Positions 1-10,798 of a DNA stretch of 64,000 nt are shown here, in pieces. The translations under genes were made by a program, and so were the position numbers. The number at the start of each line of letters is the position of its first letter. Position 1 is the first letter of the stretch. This stretch comes from Zelonia costaricensis (lineage: Eukaryota > Euglenozoa > Kinetoplastea > Trypanosomatida > Trypanosomatidae). Under the pieces are notes generated by a model, which saw only the letters and a program-made list of their open reading frames with translations, was not told the origin of the DNA and did no database searches. The stretch spans positions 62,001 through 126,000 of the forward strand of contig JASAOO010003555.1 of NCBI GenBank assembly GCA_030849075.1, read 5' to 3'.

Positions 1-2201
1 GCGCCCTGGCTGCGCGTCACGTTCCTCAGCCGCGCCGTCGCCTTCTCTTCTGCCTCCCCTCCATTCGTTGCCACCACTGCACGTCGTTGTCTTCTCGGAC
101 GCTCCAGCGTCCGCGCTGGTGTGCGCACAGCGGGCTTGCGCATCGCCGCCCTCACAAGCCGCTCTGCCGGTGTGCCCCCCCCTCCTTTCACCATCGCGCG
201 CTCGCCTTGGCCGTCTCGTACGCCGGCCCCTTCGTTCCCTCCCCCCTCCCCCCCCTCAGCTCTCTCCCCGCGTCATTGCTCTTCCTTGTCCGCTGTGGGG
301 TGTACCGGCCGCTGGTGCTGCCGCAGCTGCCCTTGTGTCTGACGGCGTGCTCGTGGGCGTGCGTCTGCGTGTGGGTCTCGCTTCTGGCTGGCACGTGTGT
401 GTGCTCTGTCGCGTGCCATCTCGCTGCATCACCGCCCCCTCGCTTGCCTCTGTTGCAACCTCGCACGCGCGCCGAGACGGCGGCTTCCGCGCGGCGCAGC
501 TCACCAGCCTTTTTGGCCTGCTCCGCTGCGTCACGTGAGGCGGCTCCCTCCGTACGTGTGGGCGTTGCTTGAGCTGCGCTGGAGTGGGTTCCGCGCCCCC
601 CCCCTCCCCCCGCTGACCACCTCCGCGCCGCCTCTGTTCTGGTGTTTTGCTTTTCTCGGCTTAGCCGTTGCTGACCAGCGTGCGCGTGCTTTCAAGCGCT
701 TCGGGGTGTGTGTGTCTGTGTGTGTCTGTCTGTGTGAGTGTCGTGGAGACACTGTCCCGTCTTGGACGTGGCCTCCGAGCGGTTCGCCAGCCCTTCCGCC
801 CCGCCTCAGTTTCTTGCTTCTCTCCCTTCCTCCACCTTCTCCCTCCGTTCGTGTTCCCTTGTCCGTCTTTCCGCTCTGTGTTCTCCGTCACACGCTCCCC
901 ACATCGTTGCCTTCCCTCTGTGTGTGTGTGTGTGTTGGCGTCGTGCCCTCATCTCGCATTGGCCGCCTTCCCCTCGTCCTCTCGCATCTTCACTGTCTTA
1001 GCCCGTCTTCTCCTTCTCCAGCGTGGTTTCCCGTTTGCCGCTACTTCGCCTTCTCCCCGTATCACGCGGGTGGCCTCATCCTCGCACACGGGAAGCTCCG
1101 CCTCTCCACCCTCCTCCCCCCTGACGGCTGTTGCCCGCCGGCTGGTGGTCATCACCGCGCACCACCAACCGACCTCCCCTGCGGCCGCCTCGCACCCGCC
1201 CCCGCTCCGTCGCCGTGCGTTGTCTCATCGCGTCCCTTCGCGTCCCCGGGTACGCGCCTCAAACCGCCTCCACTGATTAGCGGTTGTTGAGCTGCCTCAC
1301 CCTTGTCGCCGCCTCCCCCCTCCCTCCGTCCCGATACACGTGTGTGTGTGTGTGGTAACGCTGGCCTCTTCTCCTTTCCTTGTGCTTCTGCTTTCGCGTG
1401 TCCTGCGCGTTTCTCAGTGTCTTTCTATTGCTGCCGACGCCGGTCCAGCCTCCGTCGGGTCTGTGCGCCGGTGCATGCGTGCGTGTACCAACGTCGCACA
1501 CACACTCTCTCTCGCTTCGTTGACTGCGTGGTCCCTTTGCCGGATTGAGTGCTGCACGGGCGCGTGTACGCGAGGTGCGGCGCGCACATTTTTCTGTGTT
1601 TGTCCTCCTTTCCTTTCCTTCAGCTCTGCCAGCGCTTCCGTGCACCGGTGCAGTCACACTGCCAGCTGGACGTGCACGCCTTCTCGTCGCCAAGCCTTTA
1701 TCGCGTGCTCCAGCTTGTTCATCTCCCCCTCCCTGGTGAGGTGCGTGTGGGCGAGTGTGACACTTAGGTCCATCCAAGTGCGCCGTCGACGGCAGCGGTC
1801 GCCGCTGCTGCAACGCGGTCGTCCTCCATTTTCTCTTGCGTCCCTCTTCTCTCTCTTCCCGCCGGCGGCGGTTCTTGTGGCACTTCTTCACCGCCCTTGT
1901 GCCGTGTTCCGCGTGTGTGAGTCCCGCTTCGTGGTTGTGTGTGTGTGTGCCCCGCATCTGGTTCGCCTGTGCAGACCTCCTCGCGTCAATCCGCTGCACT
2001 CCTCCTCTTGTTGACTGTTATTTCTTCTTGTGTGTGTTGGTGGGCGAGTGTGTGTGGGTGGCTTGGGCCTGCGATTGCGCCGTCGGCTGCGCCCTTCCCG
2101 TTCATCTCGAGACGGCGGGTGCCTCGGCTGTGCTCCGCCTTTCTCCTTGGCTTTCCCGTTGTGCACGTTAGAGCGTCCCTGTATTGTCGATTGGGCTGCC
2201 C
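1..2201. other. Non-coding pyrimidine-rich intergenic region / 5' leader
   Basis: No convincing gene is visible. The + strand is rich in C and T, poor in A, and carries short GT runs (about 707-735, 919-934, 1339-1353). Open frames here encode only Cys/Val/Pro/Ser-rich strings typical of translated GT and CT repeats, and several lack an ATG. The base asymmetry resembles the other intergenic regions in this window, which fits transcription in the + direction. The region should hold the 3' UTR of an unseen upstream gene and the 5' UTR of the gene at 2202. A transcription start or strand-switch region cannot be excluded, because the upstream gene is outside the window. Confidence 0.6.
2131..2171 (+). 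promoter_or_regulatory. Candidate spliced-leader acceptor for the gene at 2202
   Basis: A CT-rich tract (2131-2160) is followed by AG at 2170-2171, giving a leader of about 30 nt before the ATG. This is inferred from sequence only. Confidence 0.35.
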
Positions 2202-5200
2202 ATGGAGTTTCCTGCAGAGGCGACACCGGGCAGCGATGGCGGCTGCCAGCGCAGCGCGGCGGCGGAGTGGCCGGCACGCGTGCAGACACGGACGTCAGCA
2301 CGCAGCAGCAGCCTCGCATCGGCCACCGGCATCACGAGCCCCACCAGCACCCCAGCGTGCACGAGCCGCAGTCACGGCGATGGGGACGACGGATGTGCGA
2401 GGCGCCCTCCTGCCCTGGCTAGAGCAGAGGCAGAGAGCGCGAACAGCTCCGCGTCCGCACCACAGCCCCTCGCGTCCTTCGCGGACGCCGCCGGCCTCGT
2501 GGCGGCTCCGGTGGCGAGACGACAGGTGGCGTCGGCGGCCGTTGCAGCACCCGCCACGGCCGTCGCCGCGCGCACGTCCGTGCCGCTGCTGGCCCGCCCC
2601 GTCCCGCGTGTCGCGACGGCTGCGGCTGCCACGTGGGGCACTGCGGCGGCAGGGGGCGGCGCGGCCGAGGCGGTGGCGGCCTGTCAGCGGATCCGCAGCG
2701 GCACTGCCACTCCCACTTCGCCGGGCAGCAGCAGCGCCCTCGCCAGTCTCACTCCCGCCGCCCCCTCCGTCGCGACCTCGACGGCGCCGACGAAGACCCC
2801 CTCCGTCTCCTCCACCCGCGCTGCCGGCGGCACCGGCTCCAGCCACCGCGCCTACCAGCCCTCCTCCCTCTTCGGGGCCGAGGGCGCCAACTTGTCGGCG
2901 TCCTCGTCCATGATGCTCCTCGCTGACCCCACGCGGCGCTACCCCACCGCCGCACTCGGGCCGCTCAGCGGCAGTGGCGGCGCCCCCAACGACCTGGCCG
3001 ACAGCGACGCCACTGTCGCCGCAGGACTCCCGGGGGCAGGGGAGGCGGTGGTCGCAGAGGCACCGCATGCGGAGAGCGGCTCCGCGTCGTCCTCGGCCCT
3101 GGCGACGGCGCGCGTGCGGCGGCCCGTCGAGAAGGAGCGGCCGGGCGCCGCGGCGGATGCGTCTGACGGCGGCAGCGCGGAGCGGCACGCGCGTGTGGCC
3201 ACCGGTGCCGCACCCGCACCTCACGTCGATGAGCCTCGAGAGGGTGGGGCCGCCGCGCCGGGTGCGAAGACGGCCGCGGCCCTGACGCGCATCGGCGCCG
3301 TGACGGTGAAGCACCAGCCGCTGATGACGCTGTCGGACCTCGACGCACAGCGCCCCACCGCGTCCCGTGGCGTCGGCGCCAGCGTTGGGGAGGCGGAGGC
3401 GGAGGTGGAGGAAACAGATTGCGGCTCTGACCTTCAATTCTTCTCCAGCGCGGCGGCGCCCACCATGCACCTCGCGCGGTACTGCACGTGTGACGTGCGG
3501 CAGCGTCCTGCGGCCCCGCGGGCGGCCTCGGACGTCGAGCCGCGGTCCCACAGTGGGGAGAGCGGCAGCGGGGGCAGCAAGGCGGTGTCCACGGCCGAGC
3601 CCGCGGCGCGCGTCTGCGCCGACTCCGCCAACTGCACGCACCTCACCGACGACAGTGAGCTGGAGCACCCGACCATGGCCTCCCTCGTGTCGTACGTGGC
3701 GGTGCCGGCCTCGGTGCAGGCGGTGCTGCGCAACCCTGACGCCACCCGCGAGGAGCTGTGGACGGCACTGCGCACGGCGTGTCAGCAGTGTGGCGTGCTG
3801 CAGCGCCGGCTGGCCCGTGCGGAGGGCGCCCTTCATGACGAGGGCGGCAACAGCGGCGCCGCAGCGGCGTCTGCCGGCAGCCCAACACGGCAAGCGCGCA
3901 CCACCGCCCCGTCCCCTCTTCCGCGGCAGCGGCTCACGTCCATGTCCTCGATCCACGCCAGTGACGCTGATGTGCAGCCGAGCAGCGCGGCACCGCCATC
4001 GCCCTCACGCATGCGCCGCTCGTCCAACCCCGGCCAGCGTGCGCGTGAGAGGCTGGCTGAGCGGGCTGCCGCCGCCGCCGCGACGGCGTCTCTGCATGCC
4101 GCAGCACTCTCCGCGCAGACGGCGGCCCCCCAGCACGGAGGCGGTGGCACGAGCCCGTCCGCCGCGGACGGCCGCGCAGCCGGCGGCGATGTCACGGCAG
4201 CGCTGCGCGATCGCGTCGCGGCGGTGATTCGACGAGTCGAGGCGGATCGTCGGGCGCCGGGCGGCAGCGTGCACGCCGGGCAGGACGCGGCGCTCCGGCT
4301 CGCCAAGTCAGTGACGGAGATGCCGCCGCTGGAGGAGCGGCGGGCAGCAGACGCGGAGACGGCCGCGGCGATGAGCAGCTCCATAGACGCCACCCCCGCC
4401 ACAGCCGCCACAGCTGCCGGGATGGACGGCGATGGCGACGACTGCGTCAGTCCCTCCGCCCCCGCGCCCCCCAGTCGGCGCAGCTCCATGGCAAGCTTCG
4501 GCGCCGCCGCTCCGCCCGCACCGACGGCAGCGCGACGCAGCTTCGGCTCAGCGGAGCGGGTGCCGTGCATGCACCCGCCCTCGCCGCCTCGCTCGCGGGC
4601 CGGCGGTGGCAGCGCCGCTGGTGGGCGGGGCGGGCTCGGTGGGCAGCAGCCCCCTCCGCCGCAGCAGCCGCCGCACAGTCACCACCGCCCCCGCGACCTC
4701 CCGTCCATCCGCCTCGACTCGCCGCCCGCCGCAGCAGCCGCGGAGGACGGCGCGGCGGAGACGACGCTGCCGGGCCCGTGGCTACCGCGCCGCCTATCGC
4801 ACGGCAGCACCGCCGGTGCCCTGCCGCCCCTCGCGATGAGCCCGACGCTGCCCAACCTGTCGCACCGCTCACACGGGACCGCCGGCGCTGGTGGGGGGGG
4901 CGGCGCCGCGGCCCTCGCCACGTCGCTCAGCGGCACGCTGCCGAGCCTCGCCTCGTCGCAGTCGGGGCGTCCCGCGCGCGACTCGGCCCGCCTGCGCCAG
5001 CAGCAGCAGCAACAGCAGGCGCAGTCCGCACCCAAGACGGGCCTCTCCCGCACGGCAACGCTGCGGCAGTCGGACGAGGGGGCGCTCGATGCGCGCGGTG
5101 GCTCGCCACGGCCACCGAGCCCCGCTGCGTCGGTGCTGTCGGCGGCCTCTGTCACGCTGGAGATGCTGCGCCAGCTGCAGCAGGAGGACGCTCCGGTGCC

Positions 5201-5288
5201 GCCGCCCGCCGTGGACGAACAGAAGGCGGCGCTGCGGCAGTGGCGTCGCGAAGCCGCCAAAGTGAAGTCGTCGCACGGTGCCACGTAG
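2202..5288 (+). CDS. Low-complexity protein of unknown function (1028 aa)
   Basis: I do not recognise this protein. The first in-frame ATG is at 2202; the frame is open further upstream but only from non-ATG codons. The product is dominated by Ala, Ser, Gly and Pro, so most of it is probably disordered. A more ordered island lies around residues 485-545, where a charged helical segment could form a short coiled coil. A glutamine run sits near residue 931, and the last 50 residues (about 975-1028) are again helical and charged. No signal peptide or membrane segment is evident. Codon third positions are almost all G or C, as in neighbouring genes. The frame stays open for over 3 kb on the sense strand of a unidirectional cluster and has a plausible splice acceptor, so I regard it as a real gene. 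Function cannot be assigned. Confidence 0.85.
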   Translation: MEFPAEATPGSDGGCQRSAAAEWPARVQTRTSARSSSLASATGITSPTSTPACTSRSHGDGDDGCARRPPALARAEAESANSSASAPQPLASFADAAGLVAAPVARRQVASAAVAAPATAVAARTSVPLLARPVPRVATAAAATWGTAAAGGGAAEAVAACQRIRSGTATPTSPGSSSALASLTPAAPSVATSTAPTKTPSVSSTRAAGGTGSSHRAYQPSSLFGAEGANLSASSSMMLLADPTRRYPTAALGPLSGSGGAPNDLADSDATVAAGLPGAGEAVVAEAPHAESGSASSSALATARVRRPVEKERPGAAADASDGGSAERHARVATGAAPAPHVDEPREGGAAAPGAKTAAALTRIGAVTVKHQPLMTLSDLDAQRPTASRGVGASVGEAEAEVEETDCGSDLQFFSSAAAPTMHLARYCTCDVRQRPAAPRAASDVEPRSHSGESGSGGSKAVSTAEPAARVCADSANCTHLTDDSELEHPTMASLVSYVAVPASVQAVLRNPDATREELWTALRTACQQCGVLQRRLARAEGALHDEGGNSGAAAASAGSPTRQARTTAPSPLPRQRLTSMSSIHASDADVQPSSAAPPSPSRMRRSSNPGQRARERLAERAAAAAATASLHAAALSAQTAAPQHGGGGTSPSAADGRAAGGDVTAALRDRVAAVIRRVEADRRAPGGSVHAGQDAALRLAKSVTEMPPLEERRAADAETAAAMSSSIDATPATAATAAGMDGDGDDCVSPSAPAPPSRRSSMASFGAAAPPAPTAARRSFGSAERVPCMHPPSPPRSRAGGGSAAGGRGGLGGQQPPPPQQPPHSHHRPRDLPSIRLDSPPAAAAAEDGAAETTLPGPWLPRRLSHGSTAGALPPLAMSPTLPNLSHRSHGTAGAGGGGGAAALATSLSGTLPSLASSQSGRPARDSARLRQQQQQQQAQSAPKTGLSRTATLRQSDEGALDARGGSPRPPSPAASVLSAASVTLEMLRQLQQEDAPVPPPAVDEQKAALRQWRREAAKVKSSHGAT

Positions 5289-6548
5289 GCGCTCTGAGGC
5301 GCAGCCCGCGTGTTGGCAGCCGGGGAGGGGGGAGTGGGACGGGGGGGGGGTTGAAGCCCTTCGCTCTTCTCTTCCCGATGACCACGTGAGCTTCTCTGTT
5401 TCCTTTTCGGATGCCGCCCTTTACGTGTGTTGATGTTGTTCGCGTGGTACGTGTGTGTGTGTGTGTGTCTGACTTCGTGGGGCTCTCGCTTCTCCGTTGT
5501 TTCGTGTCCTTCGTCTCCGCCACCTCTGCGCCGCCGCCGCCGCCCACTTCACCTCCCCCCCCCTTTATCGGTGTGTGTGTGTATGTGTGGGAGGGGGGGA
5601 GGCGAAGCCCTTCACCCGTGCTCCTCTGTTTCGCCGATGCCACATGCGAGGGGGGGATCCACACAAACCCGCGTTCCTGTCCGTGTGTGCGTGTGTGTGT
5701 GTGTTCACTTCGCGTGTGTGTGGGGGGGGGGTGAGTGTGGATGGGAGGGTGTTGCAAGTGAGTGTATAGTGTTCAGCTGCACGAGGAGTCAGAAATGCAA
5801 ACGCACACTGTACGGTGGCGTCCCGCCAACGGCAAGCAGCATGGCATGCGTGCTTCTGTGAGGACTGCGGGTCAGTGGCCTCACGAAGGGTTGCACGCAC
5901 CTCCTCCTGTGCAGTGGAGAGCGAGGCACGGGGACAGCGGATCACATGTGGGCGGGATCGTACTGCTACTCGCCAGGCACCTGCCCTCGTCAGCAAACTC
6001 TCCTTTCCACTCCGGCGTGTGCTGACTGACGCTGCGGTGCTCGGCACTGCTGCACCTCGACCTGCTCTACTCTTGTGCTCCTTCTTCTCCCGCGTCTCAT
6101 CAACACACACACACACGCACGTGATGCAAGTGGATCTCTGCAGGTTCGTATTGCACGTGTGCTCGCTGTCTCTCTGCCTTTTCTTCTCGTTTTTCTCTGT
6201 CATTAGGACGGTTCACGCTCACAGGCTCTCCCACTCCCACGGCCACTCGGAGCTGCTCCAACCCCCCCCCTTACCTCCTCGATCCCTCTCTCACTCCCTT
6301 CCTTTCCATCTATACACACACACAGTCAGACATCGCGTACCCCATTGCACGCACGCGCGCTGCACCACTACCTCCGCCATTTCGTGCAGACGCGATTCAA
6401 GAGTCGCACACTCCTCCCTCTTCCACTCACTCCCTCGTTGTTCTGTGTGTGTGTGTGTGGGCGTGTGCGTGTTATTCAGCGTGTGTGCCGCCGTGTCACA
6501 CTCGCTCAACCTCCCTCCCCTCCCCCACCTCTCGTCATCTCTGCGCCG
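5289..6548. other. Intergenic region with GT repeats and C-runs
   Basis: No gene is supported. The first part has G-runs (5331-5352), GT runs (about 5452-5468, 5571-5590, 5690-5705) and mixed sequence. The second part (from about 6130) is CT-rich and contains the likely splice acceptor for the proteasome gene. Overlapping open frames have unlike-protein composition (Cys/Val/His/Thr repeats). Confidence 0.6.
6166..6206 (+). promoter_or_regulatory. Candidate spliced-leader acceptor for Rpt3
   Basis: A strong tract of T and C (about 6166-6201) ends in ATTAG with AG at 6205-6206, giving a predicted 5' UTR of about 340 nt. A second possible AG lies at 6478-6479 after another CT-rich stretch. No AG occurs in the last CT tract directly before the ATG. 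Confidence 0.5.
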
Positions 6549-7784
6549 ATGGAGACCTCTGCAGCCGTGGCGACGTCGGCGAGTCGCGCCGCAGCCCTGG
6601 CGGCCCGCAAGGCGGAGAAGGAGGCGCACACCGACAAGTCGCTCTACGAGGAGTACGAGCAGCTGAGCAAGGACATCAAGAACATCCAGCTCAAGACCAT
6701 GATCTGCAAAACAGAGACGCACCAGCTCATGAAGGAGGAGAGCGCGGCGAAGCAGGAGGTGAAGCGCATCCAGGCCGTCCCGCTGGTGCTCGGCAACTTC
6801 GTGGAGGCGGTGGACAGCGTGCGCGGCATCGTCAGCGGCACGAGCGGGTCGCAGTACTTTGTGCGCATCCTCTCCACACTCAACAAGGAACACCTCAAAC
6901 CCAACGTCAGCGTCGGGCTGCACAAGAGCAGCAACGCCTGCGTGCAGCTGCTGCCCAGCGAGACGGACGCGACGATCACGTTGTTGAACTCCAGCGACCG
7001 CCCGGATGTGACGTACTCGGACGTGGGCGGGCTGGACATGCAGAAGCAGGAGATTCGCGAGGCCGTGGAGCTGCCTCTCACGCACGCCGGGCTGTACGAG
7101 CAGATCGGCATCGACCCCCCGCGCGGCGTGCTGCTCTACGGGCCGCCCGGCACGGGCAAGACGATGCTCGTGAAGGCCGTCGCGCAGCACACAAAGGCGT
7201 CCTTCATCCGCGTCGTGGGCAGCGAGTTTGTGCAGAAGTTCTTGGGCGAGGGGCCGCGCAAGGTGCGCGACGTGTTCCGGCTGGCTCGTGAGAACGCGCC
7301 GTCCATCATCTTCATCGACGAGGTCGACTCCATCGCGACGAAGCGCTTCGATGCGCAGACCGGCGCAGATCGTGAGGTGCAGCGTGTGCTGGTCGAGCTG
7401 CTCACACAGATGGACGGCTTCGACCAGACCACCAACGTCAAGGTCATCATGGCGACGAACCGCTGGGACACGCTGGACCCCGCGCTGCTCCGCCCCGGCC
7501 GCCTCGACCGCAAGATTGAGTTCCCGTATCCGGACCGGCGCCAGAAGCGGCTTGTCTTCCAGGTGTGCACCTCGAAGATGAACCTCTCGCCCGAGGTGGA
7601 CCTGGAGGACTACGTGACGCGGCCGGAGAAGCTCAGCGGGGCCGACATCCAGTCCATCTGCCAGGAGGCCGGCATGCTGGCCGTGCGCAAGAACCGCTAC
7701 GTCATCCTGCCGCGCGACATCGAGAACGCGTACCGCACGGTGATCAAGAAGACGGGTGACGAGACGTACGACTTCTACTCGTAA
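6549..7784 (+). CDS. RPT3: 26S proteasome regulatory ATPase subunit Rpt3 (PSMC4/6B type)
   Basis: This is a AAA+ ATPase of the 19S base that unfolds ubiquitinated substrates and opens the 20S gate. The 411-residue product starts at ATG 6549. It has an N-terminal helical segment (about 20-75) for pairing with a partner Rpt subunit, an OB-like region (about 76-145), Walker A GPPGTGKT (198-205), Walker B IIFIDE (253-258), and the second-region-of-homology stretch with LRPGRLDR near 310-320. Many stretches match the Rpt3/PSMC4 subtype specifically, such as [39 protein letters not shown] and [16 protein letters not shown]. The last three residues, FYS, form an HbYX-type tail; in the family this docks into 20S alpha pockets. 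Length is normal for the family. The Rpt3 assignment among the six paralogues is confident. Confidence 0.97.
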   Translation: METSAAVATSASRAAALAARKAEKEAHTDKSLYEEYEQLSKDIKNIQLKTMICKTETHQLMKEESAAKQEVKRIQAVPLVLGNFVEAVDSVRGIVSGTSGSQYFVRILSTLNKEHLKPNVSVGLHKSSNACVQLLPSETDATITLLNSSDRPDVTYSDVGGLDMQKQEIREAVELPLTHAGLYEQIGIDPPRGVLLYGPPGTGKTMLVKAVAQHTKASFIRVVGSEFVQKFLGEGPRKVRDVFRLARENAPSIIFIDEVDSIATKRFDAQTGADREVQRVLVELLTQMDGFDQTTNVKVIMATNRWDTLDPALLRPGRLDRKIEFPYPDRRQKRLVFQVCTSKMNLSPEVDLEDYVTRPEKLSGADIQSICQEAGMLAVRKNRYVILPRDIENAYRTVIKKTGDETYDFYS

Positions 7785-8945
7785 GCCCGAGAGGTTCGGT
7801 GTGTGTGCGAGTATGTATGTGTTTGGTGGGGGGGGGGAAGGGTTGTTGTGCAGCGAGGCGGGCGGTCTCGATGGGGCGCGCAAGGACCCGCCTATCAGAA
7901 ATAGATGACTGCCCGTCTCTCTGCGCCAGTCGCCGCCCCGCCGTGGCACACACTCGCAGGTGCACGCGTTGTCCCCTCTCGTATTCCCCTCCTCCGGTCT
8001 CCACGTCTTCTGTTCTGTCTCTCCGTTCGCGCTGCAGCTTCTAGCAGTGAAACTCGTGTGTGGGAGTGAGTGTGCGCGTGGGCGTGTGGCATGCGCGCGC
8101 GTTGATGTGTGTGTGTGTGCGTGTGTGTGTGTGTGTGTGTATGTGTGCGTGCGTGTACGTGGAACCGCGTTTGCGTGTTGATGTGGCGCTCCGTTGTTGC
8201 TGAGTCGCAGTTTGTGTTTCGGCCGCGTGCGGAGTTCTCAATGGATGTCGCGCAAGTGCCGGCCCGCACTTGCCGGCCTCGCCACCCCACCCCCCCCTTC
8301 TCTGTCTCTCGCTCCCGTCCCCCCTTTGACATCCGGCAAAGCATGCGTGAAGGAGGCGAAGTCCGCTGCGACGGAGTGAGGCAGGCGATGTGTGTCACTC
8401 CTCCATGGCCTCTCCCCCCCCCTCTCCACCGAAGGATGTCTGAACCGAGGAGCTCCAGACGCTCCCGGCACAGCCACGCGGTGGCCCTCCAGCTTTGTGG
8501 AAGTACGGGTGCACCCACGTCTCGGTGCTGCCCATCGCTGCCTCGCCACCCATGCACGAGTCCGACGGCTGTGCCCTTGCGTATCTCACGACGCCTTGGT
8601 AGATGCGGGTTGTGCCGACGTCAACTCAAAGCCCACGGTGAGGCGAGCCGCCACGAGGCCCACTCGCTCGTACCTGCGGACTTCTCTACCCTCTCCCTCT
8701 TTCCCCTCCCACCACACCACACCACATCACACCACACCCACCGCAGGGCCGATCACGAACCCGCTGCTGATCTCCTCTACTGCCACACACAGCACATTTC
8801 GTCACAGCTCAGCGCACCGCTGCACGTGTGTGTCTGCGTGAAGCACGCCTCGCACACGCACCCACTAACGAACACGTAGGTACTTCTCTCTTCCCCCCTC
8901 TCCCCCCTCCTCCCCTCGTCGTGCTGCCTGCGGCGCACCTGCACG
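7785..8945. other. Intergenic region with long GT repeat
   Basis: No gene is supported. It contains GT-rich stretches at about 7799-7831 and a longer interrupted TG run at about 8105-8160. CT-rich tracts lie at about 8670-8710 and 8880-8925. The likely splice acceptor for glyoxalase II is AG at 8745-8746, which follows the first CT tract and a CCACA-rich spacer. Confidence 0.6.
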
Positions 8946-9833
8946 ATGCGCAACTACTACACCAAGCACTTCGGCACGGCCTTCTCCGTGACCGTGGTGC
9001 CCACCCTCAAGGACAACTTCTCATACCTCATCAACGACTTCGCCACCCACACGCTCGCCGCCGTGGACGTGAACGCCGACTACCAGCCCGTGCTGAAGTA
9101 CATCGAGGAGCACCTCAAGCCGCAGAGCGGCCCGGACGTGGCGCTCCACTTCCACACCATTCTTAGCACGCACAAGCACTGGGACCACTCCGGCGGTAAC
9201 GCGGAGCTTTCCGCAAAGCTGGCCGCGGCGGACAAGTCGGCGCCGGTGAGGGTGATCGGCGGCGCGAAGGACGGCATCCCGGCCGTCACCCAAAGCGTGC
9301 GCGAGGGCGACACCGCGGCGATTGGCCAGCTCACGGTGGAGGTGATCGACGCGCCGTGCCACACGCGGGGCCACGTGCTGTACCGTGTGCACAACCCGCA
9401 GCAGCCCAGCGCCGGCGCGGCCCTCTTCACCGGCGACACGATGTTCATCGCCGGCATCGGGGCCTTCTTCGAGGGCGACGAGACGGACATGTGCCGCGCG
9501 ATGCACAAGGTCTTCCACGTGAATCAGGCGAACGACTACGCCATGGACGCGTCCACCTTCGTCTTCCCCGGCCACGAGTACACGGCGGGATTTATGAAGT
9601 TCTCCGAGGCGCACTTTCCGGACAAGTCCAGCGACGACCTCGCCTTCATCAAGTCGCAGCGGGCCCTGTACGCTGGCGCCGTGGAGAAGGGCGACCCGTC
9701 CGTGCCGAGCTCCCTGGCGGACGAAAAACGGCAGAACCTCTTCCTGCGCGTCGCCGACCCTGCGTTCGTGCAGCGCATGAACAAGGGCAGCGAGCACGAG
9801 CTGATGATGTACCTCTACAACGCATGTGACTGA
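8946..9833 (+). CDS. GLO2: Glyoxalase II, trypanothione-dependent (hydroxyacylglutathione hydrolase family)
   Basis: This enzyme hydrolyses the thioester made by glyoxalase I (S-D-lactoyltrypanothione) to D-lactate and free trypanothione, completing methylglyoxal detoxification in the cytosol. The product is 295 residues with a metallo-beta-lactamase fold. The metal site is complete: the THKHWDH motif gives His76, His78, Asp80 and His81, with His139, Asp164 and His210 as the remaining ligands. These seven positions are the same as I recall for the Leishmania infantum enzyme. Tyr291 and Cys294 near the C-terminus, reported to contact the spermidine moiety in that enzyme, are also present at the same numbers. 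This supports trypanothione rather than glutathione as substrate. The protein has no evident targeting signal. The start at 8946 gives the normal family length. Confidence 0.97.
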   Translation: MRNYYTKHFGTAFSVTVVPTLKDNFSYLINDFATHTLAAVDVNADYQPVLKYIEEHLKPQSGPDVALHFHTILSTHKHWDHSGGNAELSAKLAAADKSAPVRVIGGAKDGIPAVTQSVREGDTAAIGQLTVEVIDAPCHTRGHVLYRVHNPQQPSAGAALFTGDTMFIAGIGAFFEGDETDMCRAMHKVFHVNQANDYAMDASTFVFPGHEYTAGFMKFSEAHFPDKSSDDLAFIKSQRALYAGAVEKGDPSVPSSLADEKRQNLFLRVADPAFVQRMNKGSEHELMMYLYNACD

Positions 9834-10572
9834 TAGGTGTCGCGGTGTGGGGCGTGTGTTACCCACGCGTGTCTCCTGCGCGGCTGGTCGCACCCTCCTC
9901 GTCCTCAATCTCGGTGCCCGTGCCCGTGAAGCTGGCAGCGAGAAACGACGGGGAGGGAGCGGGCGGGGGGATGGGGGAGGGGCAACGGCGAAGGATTGGG
10001 TGTAGGCCGGCACCGTGCTGTGAGACTCGCGCAGGTATGCCGCCGCGCACAACGCACCGACCCTCCCCGATTCTCTAGTCCTCCACCCCCTCCTCCAGTG
10101 CTCTCTCACCACCTTATTCATCTTATGCTGATGCCTCTGCACAGCGCTCCCTATTCCCGCCTTCCCCCCGCCTCCCATCGGCGGACTCCCGCAGTCTCCG
10201 ACGAGGCTTAGCAAAGGAAAGTAAAGTAAGCTCGACACGTCGTCGTACCCAGCACCTCCGCTGAAGGGGGCGATGGTGAGAACATGAGAGCCCGGAGGCT
10301 CTCCCCCGCGGCGCCTGTGTAGGCGGCCTCGGGTCTTGAACGGCGGCAGCGCAAGCGACTCCGTTGTCGCCGTCTTCCAGCGATTGAGCGGCTCGCGTGG
10401 CATTCACCTCGACTCGCCCTTGCGTGTGTGCGCCGGTTGCGTTCGCACGCGCTTTGCCTCGCCTCATCATCCTGAACTCCTCCCCCCCCCCCCCACACAC
10501 ACACACACAATCTCGCACTGTTGAAGAGGATAGACGCATAGAGGGCGTCGGCGGCGCTTCCCTGTCACACCA

Positions 10573-10575
<3 letters not shown>

Positions 10576-10608
<33 letters not shown>
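10576..10608. repeat. (CA)n microsatellite, 33 bp
   Basis: An uninterrupted CA dinucleotide run, immediately upstream of the polypyrimidine tract that should direct splicing of the next gene. Confidence 0.95.
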
Positions 10609-10609
<1 letters not shown>

Positions 10610-10620
10610 GATAGACGAGT

Positions 10621-10644
10621 GTTCTCTTTTTTCCTTCTTTGCAG
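10621..10644 (+). promoter_or_regulatory. Candidate spliced-leader acceptor for the gene at 10799
   Basis: A nearly pure T/C tract ends in TTTGCAG with AG at 10643-10644, giving a predicted 5' UTR of about 154 nt. It is one of the clearest acceptor-like sites in the window. Confidence 0.55.
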
Positions 10645-10798
10645 CGTCGCAGTGCCTCGGTGACGTTCCCCATACAGTGCAGCCGAAGTTGCCGTGGCGC
10701 ACGCCCTCGCGGGGTGGTGCCATTAAGCCGCAGTAGAGAACGCCTCTGCCCCCCCCTCTGTTCCTCACCTCCGCACCTATCACGCCCTCTTTGCTGTC

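Larger units (their letters stand above)
9834..10798. other. Intergenic region with CA microsatellites
   Basis: No gene is supported. Two CA runs are present (about 10494-10509 and 10576-10608, the latter 33 bases). A textbook polypyrimidine tract and acceptor AG lie at 10621-10644. Confidence 0.6.

Noticed and set aside
397..1290. 297-codon plus-strand frame in the left flank
   Set aside because: It has no ATG at its start and translates GT and CT repeats into Cys/Val/Pro/Ser strings.
6291..7949. 552-codon open frame on the minus strand across Rpt3
   Set aside because: It is the antisense shadow of a strongly conserved gene in GC-rich DNA; its composition (Arg/His/Leu/Val) matches no protein family.
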